6,459 nucleotides of DNA, taken from Selenomonas sp. (GTDB lineage: Bacteria > Bacillota_C > Negativicutes > Selenomonadales > Selenomonadaceae). Each line of letters begins with the position of its first letter. Within the stretch, counting starts at the first letter, position 1. The position numbers and the translations under genes were made by a program. The notes under the pieces are model-generated. The model was not told the DNA's origin. It did no database searches and saw only the letters and a list, made by a program, of their open reading frames with translations. Of the stretch, positions 1 through 5,808 are shown one piece after another. Location: positions 1 through 6,459 of the forward strand of contig JAGAYB010000126.1 of assembly GCA_017940705.1 (NCBI GenBank), given 5' to 3'.

Positions 1-534
1 GCGCTGTTTTCTGCTTTTACCATGTTGGCGATATATGGGGCAAAGGATGAGGCCCAGGTCAGGAGTGCCATGTTCTGGCTTATGGGGAGCCTCACGGGGA
101 TTCAATGGAGCATGGTACCCATTGCGGCGCTGATGCTTCTGATAACGATGCTGTTCATTTGGCTTCTGCGCCATGAACTGGACCTTATCCTGCTTGGCCG
201 TAACGAAGCCAAGCATTTAGGTATGCCTGTTCAGCGCATGCAGCAGATGATTGTGTTGGTGTCCTCAATGGCAGTTGCCGTGGTGGTGGCTTTAGCGGGA
301 ATTATCGGTTTTGTGGGACTGGTGGTGCCGCATATTGCCAGAGTACTGGGAGATTCCCGTCATGGTGTGATGCTCTGGTTTACAGCATTGATTGGTGCCC
401 TGGTAATGGTTTGGGCAGATGCTGCAGCCAGAAGCCTCTTTCGGCCGGAGGAACTTCCTATCGGCATTTTGACCGCTGTTTTGGGCGCTCCGGTGTTTAT
501 GTGGATTATCAGCAGAAAGTACAAGGAATACTGA
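1..534 (+). CDS. FecCD/BtuC-family ABC importer permease, C-terminal half (5' end outside window)
   Basis: This is the inner-membrane permease of a type II ABC importer of the iron-siderophore/heme/cobalamin class, which moves substrate released by the binding protein at 1294-2298 using the ATPase at 536-1279. The reading frame is open from base 1, so the gene starts upstream; 177 residues are visible against a usual 320-350. Recognisable FecCD features are FWLMGSL (nt 73-93), the cytoplasmic coupling segment around LGRNEAKHLGM (about nt 193-231) that contacts the ATPase, the hallmark GFVGLVVPHIAR (nt 307-342) and the terminal PEELPIGILTAVLGAPVF block (about nt 448-501). Several long hydrophobic segments separate them. 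The stop is one base before the ATPase start, indicating a tight operon with translational coupling. The substrate cannot be read from the sequence. Confidence 0.93.
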   Translation, partial: ALFSAFTMLAIYGAKDEAQVRSAMFWLMGSLTGIQWSMVPIAALMLLITMLFIWLLRHELDLILLGRNEAKHLGMPVQRMQQMIVLVSSMAVAVVVALAGIIGFVGLVVPHIARVLGDSRHGVMLWFTALIGALVMVWADAAARSLFRPEELPIGILTAVLGAPVFMWIISRKYKEY

Positions 535-535
535 T

Positions 536-1279
536 ATGCTTACCGTAAAAAATCTGACTTACAGAGTGGGAAAACAGGAAATTCTCTCCGGTATTCAGGC
601 AGAATTTCAGGAAGGCCGCATAACGGCTATTGTGGGGCCAAATGGCAGCGGCAAGAGTACATTGCTGTCCTTTCTGGGCAGGGACAGGCCGAGCCAGGGA
701 AAGGTGTTGCTGAAAGGACAGGATGTCAGCACTTTTGAGGCCAGGGAGTATGCCCGTAGGGTGGCTATTCTGCCCCAGCAAAGGGAGATGATTGCGGACT
801 TTTTGGTAAAAGATGTGGTGGTTATGGGCCGCTTCCCGTACAAGCAGGGATTCCGTGACTATACGGAGGGAGATAGGAGGATTGCCCGCTCTGCCATGGA
901 ACAAGCGGGGGTCAGTTCTATGGCAGAGCGCCGTCTAAGCCACATGTCTGGCGGTGAGATACAGCGCGTGCTAATTGCCAAGACCTTGGCTCAGCAGGCT
1001 CCGCTGATGCTGCTGGATGAACCAACCAATCATCTGGATGTAAAATACAAATTAGCACTGATGAAAACCTTGCGCGCCTATGGCGGAACCGTGGTTATGG
1101 TTCTGCATGACCTCTCCCTGGCTGTGGCATATTGTGATGATGTGCTGGTGATGAAGCGGGGAAGGGTGGTAAAACAGGGAGAAGCAAAGGCGGTGCTGGA
1201 ACCGACTTTGCTGGAAGAAGTTTTTGGCGTTCCTTTTGTGCGCTATGAGCATGAAGGACGTGTTTATTTGAATTATTGA
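536..1279 (+). CDS. FecE/BtuD-family ABC importer ATPase
   Basis: This is the cytoplasmic ATPase that powers the permease encoded immediately upstream. The 247-residue length is normal for the family. All catalytic elements are present: Walker A GPNGSGKST (residues 34-42), Q-loop glutamines (81-82), a signature MSGGE (137-141, a common variant of LSGGQ), Walker B LMLLDE (157-162) followed by the D-loop PTNHLD, and the H-loop histidine H191 in VLHD. PTNHLD together with the C-terminal VFGVPFVRY segment is typical of the siderophore/heme/cobalamin ATPases. The ATG start is one base after the permease stop, with a purine-rich AAGGA about 8 nt upstream inside the permease gene. The stop TGA at 1277-1279 overlaps the ribosome binding site of the binding-protein gene. 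Nothing looks broken. Confidence 0.95.
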   Translation: MLTVKNLTYRVGKQEILSGIQAEFQEGRITAIVGPNGSGKSTLLSFLGRDRPSQGKVLLKGQDVSTFEAREYARRVAILPQQREMIADFLVKDVVVMGRFPYKQGFRDYTEGDRRIARSAMEQAGVSSMAERRLSHMSGGEIQRVLIAKTLAQQAPLMLLDEPTNHLDVKYKLALMKTLRAYGGTVVMVLHDLSLAVAYCDDVLVMKRGRVVKQGEAKAVLEPTLLEEVFGVPFVRYEHEGRVYLNY

Positions 1280-1293
1280 AAGGACGTGTCGGT

Positions 1294-2298
1294 ATGAAAA
1301 ATTGGTGGAAAAAAAGTATCGCAGCTGGCCTCTGCCTTATAGCGCTGGCAGGATTGTCCGGCTGCGGCAGTGAAAAGCAGGCCGCCGCTCCGGACAAGAA
1401 CCCGGGGTATCCCGTGTCCTGGACGGAAACGCTGGACGGCCAGCAGGTCAAGCAGAGCGTGGATAAATCCCCGGAACATGCGATTTCCATGTCGCAGGCA
1501 ACCACGGAAATGATGCTGACTTTGGGGCTGGAGAGCAAGATGGCGGGAACCGCAATGAAGGAAGAAGATATTTATCCGCCCCTTCAGGCTGCCTATGATA
1601 AGGTGAAAGTCCTTTCGGAAAAATGGCCTTCTTACGAGACTTTTATGGCTGAAAATCCTGATTTTGCCACGGGCTGGGAAGTTCCCTTCACGAAACGCGG
1701 CATTCCGGCAGAGCGGATAACCGCAAAGAACGTGCCCATTTTTGTTCCTTCCTCCATGCAGAAGCTGGATGCCAATCTGGATACCGTGTTTGAGGATATG
1801 CAAAAGCTGGGCGAAATTTTTGGCGTGAAGGATAAAGCAGATGCCTGGGTGGCTGACCAGAAGAAACTCCTTTCCTCCGTACAGGGCAAGATTGATAAGC
1901 TGCCCAAAAAGAAAGTTTTTGTCTACGATGCCAGCGACGGCAAGCCCTTTACTGCTTTTAAGGGATATACGACGAATATCCTGAAGCTCATCGGTGCAGA
2001 AAATGTCATGGAAAACGCCGGTGTGGATAAGACTTGGGCGGCTACCAGTTGGGAAAATGTGGTGGCAGCAGACCCGGAATATATCATTATTGCCGATTAT
2101 AGCAACGGCGTGCGCAATGACGATGATTTCCAGCAAAAGGTGGCAACCATCAAAGGAAATCCCCAGTTGGCTAATGTGAAGGCAGTAAAGGAAAATCACT
2201 TTGTGAAAGTGAAACTTTCGGAAATCACCCCGGGCGTGCGTACGGTTGATGCGCTGGTACGCATAGCTGAACAAATTCATGGAATTTCTGTGAAATAA
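1294..2298 (+). CDS. ABC importer substrate-binding lipoprotein (iron/siderophore/cobalamin class)
   Basis: This is the membrane-anchored extracytoplasmic receptor of the importer. The 334-residue product begins MKNWWKK, followed by a hydrophobic stretch and a lipobox LSGC with the lipidated cysteine at residue 24. It then has the two-lobe class III binding-protein layout: an N-lobe around residues 60-155, a long linking helix around 160-200, and a C-lobe from KKVFVYD (about 206) that includes the characteristic SWENVVAADPEYIII (about 252-266) and a C-terminal helix VDALVRIAEQIHG. I chose ATG 1294 over the in-frame TTG at 1276 because AAAGGA (1279-1284) lies 9 nt before 1294 and because the TTG would put extra residues before the signal peptide. 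It is the last gene of the operon, followed by hairpins. Ligand identity (heme, siderophore, cobalamin, metal chelate) is not determinable here. Confidence 0.92.
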   Translation: MKNWWKKSIAAGLCLIALAGLSGCGSEKQAAAPDKNPGYPVSWTETLDGQQVKQSVDKSPEHAISMSQATTEMMLTLGLESKMAGTAMKEEDIYPPLQAAYDKVKVLSEKWPSYETFMAENPDFATGWEVPFTKRGIPAERITAKNVPIFVPSSMQKLDANLDTVFEDMQKLGEIFGVKDKADAWVADQKKLLSSVQGKIDKLPKKKVFVYDASDGKPFTAFKGYTTNILKLIGAENVMENAGVDKTWAATSWENVVAADPEYIIIADYSNGVRNDDDFQQKVATIKGNPQLANVKAVKENHFVKVKLSEITPGVRTVDALVRIAEQIHGISVK

Positions 2299-2318
2299 AA
2301 TATTCCCGTAATGAGAAA

Positions 2319-2359
2319 AAATCAGGGCTATTGCAGTACAAATGCAATAGCCCTGATTT
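2319..2359 (-). terminator. Intrinsic terminator serving the minus-strand conjugation unit (possibly bidirectional)
   Basis: A perfect 17-bp inverted repeat (arms 2319-2335 and 2343-2359) encloses a 7-nt loop. Read on the minus strand, the hairpin runs directly into six U residues (complement of the A-run 2316-2321), the classic Rho-independent layout for the gene ending at 2416. On the plus strand it is followed only by AGTTTT (2360-2365), so it may also slow or stop the importer operon, but less convincingly. Confidence 0.85.
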
Positions 2360-2375
2360 AGTTTTCCTTGCCTTC

Positions 2376-2417
2376 AAAGCCTGGGCATGTAAAGCACTAC
2401 ATGCTCAGGCTTTTTTT
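2376..2417 (+). terminator. Intrinsic terminator of the ABC importer operon
   Basis: The arms 2376-2391 and 2398-2413 form a 16-bp stem with a single G-U wobble (G2384 with T2405) and a 6-nt loop. The plus strand continues as a T-run through 2417, giving a standard Rho-independent terminator for the importer operon, 78 nt past its stop. On the minus strand the stem is followed by GAAGGC, not a U-run, so it looks directional. The T-run also contains the end of the minus-strand gene's stop codon (2416-2418). Confidence 0.85.
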
Positions 2418-3279
2418 AGAATCGCATAAAGCCCTTCGGCTCTGACTTTTCGTAGAGCTTTTCCGACCTTGCAGTACGATGGTATGGGTCTTCGATGCTT
2501 ATTTGTGCGGCCTGCACTTGCCTCCTGAAAGCCAAATCCTCGTTTTGTCTGATTTTCCCTTCCACAGCCTTGATGCTGGCGAGATTGCCAAGCAATTTGT
2601 TTCGCCGGACTGTCTCTGCTTCTACCATGGCCATAGCATCTGCTTTGGCTTGGTCAGCTTGCATTTCCCCTTCGGCGTTATTGCCGGCCTCCACAATAGC
2701 CGCTATGTTTGCCTGTTCACTGCTGGCCGTATCAATGAAGCCCTTGGCATTGTCTCCATAAATCTTGTAGATTTCGGCAGCGGCCTGATATTGTTCTTGC
2801 GCCTTAAAGGTATTCTCGTCCTCATAGCCTTCATCATTGCGGAAAATTCTGCTTTTCCAAAAATCCATTGTTCTCTCCCCAAGACTGCGGCTATTGGCGT
2901 CCGAATTCAGGCTGGCAAGATTTCTTTGAACAGTAGTCAAGATACTGTTATTCAAGGGATTTATGTTCTTGACTGTAATGCCAAATCTTTCCATGGCCGT
3001 AGACAGCCAGCTTTCCATATTCTGTGTGGCCATAATGGCCTTCATGTGTCTGGCATAATCATAGACATTGCCTCCCTGCCTTGCTAAATCCTTCAGGGCA
3101 AAAGGGGACGGGGCACTATCTGCATATGAAATACTGGTCATGCTGTAATAATTGGCCGGGTCATACGGTTCATCCACCCCAGGAACAACGTGAGCAAAAC
3201 CTACTTTATATGCACCAATGCCACCGATGCAGCAAACGCATAGCACACTCAGACAATAAATCACTTTTCCTCGCTTCAA
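2416..3279 (-). CDS. Secreted helical conjugation protein, probably VirB5/TrbJ-like
   Basis: This 287-residue exported protein probably belongs to the type IV secretion (conjugation) apparatus. VirB5/TrbJ proteins are periplasmic, mainly helical, and act at the pilus tip or in pilus assembly. Visible here are a basic N-terminus (MKRGK), a hydrophobic signal segment of about residues 6-23 unusually rich in cysteine (C9, C14, C16, C17), a likely cleavage after A23 or A29, and then a soluble chain. A long alanine/glutamine/glutamate-rich helical region spans about 155-260 and resembles the C-terminal coiled region of TrbJ. No lipobox and no catalytic motif are seen. It starts at a TTG, 16 nt after the stop of the VirB6-like gene, so the two are co-transcribed. 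The assignment rests on helical character, export signal and neighbour, not on a diagnostic motif; another secreted conjugation or surface protein is possible. Confidence 0.6.
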   Translation of the reverse strand: MKRGKVIYCLSVLCVCCIGGIGAYKVGFAHVVPGVDEPYDPANYYSMTSISYADSAPSPFALKDLARQGGNVYDYARHMKAIMATQNMESWLSTAMERFGITVKNINPLNNSILTTVQRNLASLNSDANSRSLGERTMDFWKSRIFRNDEGYEDENTFKAQEQYQAAAEIYKIYGDNAKGFIDTASSEQANIAAIVEAGNNAEGEMQADQAKADAMAMVEAETVRRNKLLGNLASIKAVEGKIRQNEDLAFRRQVQAAQISIEDPYHRTARSEKLYEKSEPKGFMRF

Positions 3280-3285
3280 AATTTC

Positions 3286-3294
3286 TCACCTCCT
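3286..3294 (-). promoter_or_regulatory. Shine-Dalgarno that fixes the TTG start at 3279
   Basis: On the minus strand AGGAGGTGA sits 9 nt (counted from AGGAGG) before the TTG at 3279-3277. It begins just after the upstream gene's stop codon (3298-3296). This near-perfect anti-16S match is why the TTG is accepted as the start: the signal peptide with its basic residues follows immediately, and the next in-frame ATG (codon 47) would remove the export signal. Confidence 0.85.
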
Positions 3295-3295
3295 C

Positions 3296-5239
3296 TCAGT
3301 AATCGGACGCAAAGAGCTTAAAGCCCAAACCGCCAAACTGCTTATTGATAAGTTTCTCCATGTGGTCTGCTATCAGGATAAAGAGCAGAACTAGCAGTAA
3401 AAGCTGGAAAAGCAAGGAAAGATTTGCCACACGACTGGTCTTATTTGCTCCATGATGACCTAAAATAGCCGCTTGATACTCATAAGCAGCCGAATTTTCC
3501 ATGCCTCCCTCACCCTGATTCCACGCGCGACAAGCAGCTTCCCATGAGCCGTATTTATTGTAGTAGCCTTCAATTATATATCTTGCTACGTTATCCTGAT
3601 TTTGTGGTGACCATGGATATTCTGTACTTGGCTCCGGGGCTGTATCTTTATCTCCGTAGGAACTCCAACGCGTGTAGTTCTCCCCATCATGGATAAGCGT
3701 GCCGCCATTATTCTCAAAATCTCTGCACCACCTATCCCAGTTGTTATAATGTCCATAGTCTATCTGATACGCCCCGTAATATCCCTGCCCATTGTCGCAA
3801 TAGTAGTTGCCACCATAGGATTCCACGGCCCGAATGCGAGCCATGCAATCATCTTCACTAATGATTTTGGCAGTACTGCCGACCTCGGACACGGTAGTTT
3901 TTGTTTCGACCAAATCTCCCACCACAAGATTCTGCATGGTAAACTGAAGCATCACCGTGAATATTACAAAGAACATCAGGTTCAAGGAAGAAGCAAATAT
4001 CCCATTGATGCCGTTAGAAGCCCATTTCCTTGTATGTTTCAGTCCGGCAAACATGAAATTTACGAATGAGAATAAAATGGTGAAGTAGAAAAACAGATAT
4101 GCTTTGGCTACCTGTATGCCAATAATCATGAACAGAATGAGGAAAATGATTCCCAGCACAGCGCAGATTAAGCAAGTAAATCCCTCTGTGAACAGGTCAA
4201 GAAATCCATGCACCTTCAATGCTTCATTGATAAGGGGAACGATGATTTCCACACCCTTCTGCACAATCTTGGTCGGGTCTGAAACAGTCTGACCTGCTGT
4301 GTCCAAAGATTCTCCTACAGCCAAGGCTCCCAACTGCGGAAAACCTTCCAAGGCCAGATTACCGATGAAATCGCCCCAGTTCATCAACATAAAAATAAGC
4401 ACTCCATAAATGATGATTTTATAAAACAGCCAGCTGGTAAAGGTATGTTCATCATTGCCCTTCCATGCGCCAAGGCCTTTATACATTGCTGACATAGCAA
4501 GGTCTATGGCCATCAAGCAAGCAAAAATCTGCCAGATGTAGTTTTTGATTATCCCTAATGCCTTGGTCAGCAAATCAACAAAGGTATCTATGACATCTTT
4601 CAACGGTTTGGCAAAGTCAGCAGAAACCTCCAAGGAAACATAGCTATCGTCAAAATCCGTTGTTGCTGTTGGGTCACCGCCATCCACACGGCTGCCAAAC
4701 TGCTCCGTTTCCATTTGCGCCATACCTGAAACAAACAGCCCCGGGTCTACGAATTGTCCGTTTAGCTCTGTTCCAAAGTGACAGTGAGGGCCAGTAGAAG
4801 CTCCCGTTGACCCCATGGTAGCGATAACCTGCCCTGCATGTACCTGTTGACCGGGATAAACATCAACGGTGCTATTATGACCGTAATATGTTTTTAAGCC
4901 GTTACCGTGGTCAATAATAACAAGATTACCATAACCACCGTTATATCCTATCGAGGCATCTTCCACGACACCATCGCCAGCTGCATATATGAGGTCACCG
5001 AAATCACCAGCTAAGTCAACACCACCGTGATGGCGCACATTTCCTGTGATTGGATGAATGCGATAACCAAAAGCCGAGGTCATGACAGCTGGCGGCGTTG
5101 GTACTGGACAATCAAGTCTACCGCCACCACCCCCTATTTCTTGGCCTATGGCCTCTATATCTTCAGAATAAGCCAAAGCCGTACTGGCTAGGCACAGGTT
5201 TAATAGTATCGATAGAAGAAATATGACACGCTTCACCAT
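3296..5239 (-). CDS. M23 peptidase - VirB6/TrbL membrane domain - lytic transglycosylase-like fusion (conjugation channel protein)
   Basis: This 647-residue protein appears to join the channel and wall-opening functions of a conjugation type IV secretion system. In order: a signal peptide (1-23, ending ALA); an M23/LytM metallopeptidase (about 48-170) with zinc and catalytic residues H71, D75 (HGGVD), H121 (YYGH), H152 and H154 (HCH); a linker; an amphipathic helix (about 211-230); a polytopic VirB6/TrbL-like region with hydrophobic segments near 231-252, 271-289, 354-376, 379-398 and 418-437, including a loop (290-350) between the second and third; a lysozyme/SLT-like domain (about 460-600) with candidate catalytic E473 in RAVESYGGNYY and the GAYQI motif (489-493); and a last membrane segment (606-624). 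ATG 5239 follows AGGGAGG (5253-5247) by 7 nt. M23 is clear; VirB6 and SLT calls rest on layout, motifs and neighbour. Confidence 0.82.
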   Translation of the reverse strand: MVKRVIFLLSILLNLCLASTALAYSEDIEAIGQEIGGGGGRLDCPVPTPPAVMTSAFGYRIHPITGNVRHHGGVDLAGDFGDLIYAAGDGVVEDASIGYNGGYGNLVIIDHGNGLKTYYGHNSTVDVYPGQQVHAGQVIATMGSTGASTGPHCHFGTELNGQFVDPGLFVSGMAQMETEQFGSRVDGGDPTATTDFDDSYVSLEVSADFAKPLKDVIDTFVDLLTKALGIIKNYIWQIFACLMAIDLAMSAMYKGLGAWKGNDEHTFTSWLFYKIIIYGVLIFMLMNWGDFIGNLALEGFPQLGALAVGESLDTAGQTVSDPTKIVQKGVEIIVPLINEALKVHGFLDLFTEGFTCLICAVLGIIFLILFMIIGIQVAKAYLFFYFTILFSFVNFMFAGLKHTRKWASNGINGIFASSLNLMFFVIFTVMLQFTMQNLVVGDLVETKTTVSEVGSTAKIISEDDCMARIRAVESYGGNYYCDNGQGYYGAYQIDYGHYNNWDRWCRDFENNGGTLIHDGENYTRWSSYGDKDTAPEPSTEYPWSPQNQDNVARYIIEGYYNKYGSWEAACRAWNQGEGGMENSAAYEYQAAILGHHGANKTSRVANLSLLFQLLLLVLLFILIADHMEKLINKQFGGLGFKLFASDY

Positions 5240-5246
5240 TTATGAA

Positions 5247-5253
5247 CCTCCCT
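5247..5253 (-). promoter_or_regulatory. Shine-Dalgarno of the M23-VirB6-transglycosylase gene
   Basis: AGGGAGG on the minus strand, 7 nt before ATG 5239, confirms the start and places the signal peptide at the very N-terminus. In 5254-5322 I found no convincing minus-strand promoter: TATGAT (5269-5264) and TAAAAT (5276-5271) are possible -10 elements, but the only -35-like TTGCGG (5296-5291) is 21 or 14 nt away, both off the usual 17. Confidence 0.7.
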
Positions 5254-5322
5254 TGAAATATCTATCATAAATTTTACTGGTGAATTTGCTCCGCAAACTA
5301 TCCGATGTTTTACCCAAAATTA

Positions 5323-5351
5323 TTGAAACATGTGTAAACATGTGTTAAACT
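5323..5351 (+). promoter_or_regulatory. Sigma-70-type promoter for the HicB-like/Fic operon
   Basis: A -35 TTGAAA (5323-5328), a 17-nt spacer and a -10 TAAACT (5346-5351) form a good vegetative promoter; TG at 5343-5344 adds an extended -10. Transcription would start near 5358 and the first start codon is at 5389, leaving a short leader. The spacer is almost filled by a tandem repeat (5326-5345). Confidence 0.75.
5326..5345 (+). repeat. Tandem 10-bp direct repeat, likely operator of the HicB-like protein
   Basis: AAACATGTGT occurs twice head to tail without a gap (5326-5335 and 5336-5345). Each unit contains the palindrome ACATGT (5328-5333 and 5338-5343). The 10-bp period is about one helical turn, so two ribbon-helix-helix dimers could sit side by side on one DNA face. 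The location between -35 and -10 means binding would block RNA polymerase, consistent with autorepression by the adjacent HicB-like protein. The binding partner is inference. Confidence 0.6.
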
Positions 5352-5388
5352 ATTTACAGAGTATTTTGTGAATGAAGGGACAGTATGT

Positions 5389-5808
5389 ATGTCAGAGCGT
5401 TATTTTTATCCAATGTTCATAAAGCAGCTGCCGAACAAACATGGGTATACAGGTACTTTTATAGACCTGAATATCGAGGTTACAGGTAAGAGCCTTGAAG
5501 AACTTATCGATAATAGTCATGAGGCCTTGGATAAATGTTTTGATGATGGCTTGACTCCCAAAATCAAAAGTTCCGACCCAACAACATTGACGCCTCCTAA
5601 CGGGCAAGGTATGATTATTGTGGAATTTGACCGCATTGCTTATAAAGAGAAACATGATAAGAAGACCATTACCAAGTCAGTTACTATGCCTGCATGGATG
5701 GCGAATATAGCAAAAGAACGACGCATTGATTGTTCCAAATTATTACAGCGTGCGTTAATAGCAGAATTTACTTCGAAAGGAAATAAATACCATGAAAATA
5801 TCAAATGA
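5389..5808 (+). CDS. HicB-family antitoxin/transcriptional regulator (no HicA beside it)
   Basis: The 139-residue protein has the HicB plan. Residues about 5-58 match the partial RNase H-like fold (YPMFIKQLPN..GYTGTFIDLNIEVTGKSLEELIDNSHEALDKCFDDG), with the usual strand-strand-helix pattern but without the common DLPGC form. Residues about 94-127 look like a ribbon-helix-helix DNA-binding end: strand TKSVTM, helix PAWMANIAKERR, turn, helix SKLLQRALIAEF. HicB proteins neutralise the RNA-cleaving HicA toxin and repress their own promoter. Here no HicA gene is visible on either side; the partner position is taken by the Fic gene, which overlaps the end by 17 nt. ATG 5389 is preferred over the in-frame GTG 5368 because AAGGGA (5375-5380) lies 8 nt before it and the conserved fold begins right after. 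It may act as regulator, antitoxin, or both. Confidence 0.85.
   Translation: MSERYFYPMFIKQLPNKHGYTGTFIDLNIEVTGKSLEELIDNSHEALDKCFDDGLTPKIKSSDPTTLTPPNGQGMIIVEFDRIAYKEKHDKKTITKSVTMPAWMANIAKERRIDCSKLLQRALIAEFTSKGNKYHENIK

Larger units (their letters stand above)
5240..5388. other. Divergent intergenic region between conjugation unit and HicB/Fic operon
   Basis: This 149-nt gap separates two divergently transcribed units. It holds the minus-strand Shine-Dalgarno near 5247-5253, the plus-strand promoter with its embedded tandem repeat (5323-5351) and the plus-strand Shine-Dalgarno (5375-5380). The stretch 5260-5322 is AT-rich and has no repeat or strong promoter that I can identify, although a minus-strand promoter is expected there because no upstream minus-strand gene is present in the window. 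Confidence 0.7.

Noticed and set aside
1276..1293. TTG 1276 as start of the binding-protein gene
   Set aside because: It would overlap the ATPase stop, lacks its own ribosome binding site and adds residues ahead of a standard lipoprotein signal; ATG 1294 has AAAGGA at the right distance.
1273..2280. Long minus-strand open frame (335 codons) opposite the binding-protein gene
   Set aside because: It is antisense to a clear lipoprotein gene, lacks a good ribosome binding site, and its translation is rich in His, Phe, Arg and Cys with no recognisable domain.
2479..3087. Plus-strand open frame (202 codons) opposite the VirB5/TrbJ-like gene
   Set aside because: The opposite strand has a consensus Shine-Dalgarno, a signal peptide and a helical low-complexity composition typical of a real protein; the plus-strand frame has no supported start and no recognisable family.
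3689..4292. Plus-strand open frames (126 and 62 codons) within the VirB6-fusion gene
   Set aside because: They are shadows of the long minus-strand frame, with no ribosome binding sites or recognisable products.
5368..5388. GTG 5368 as start of the HicB-like gene
   Set aside because: It lies about 10 nt after the predicted transcription start with no Shine-Dalgarno; ATG 5389 has AAGGGA 8 nt upstream and leads directly into the conserved fold.
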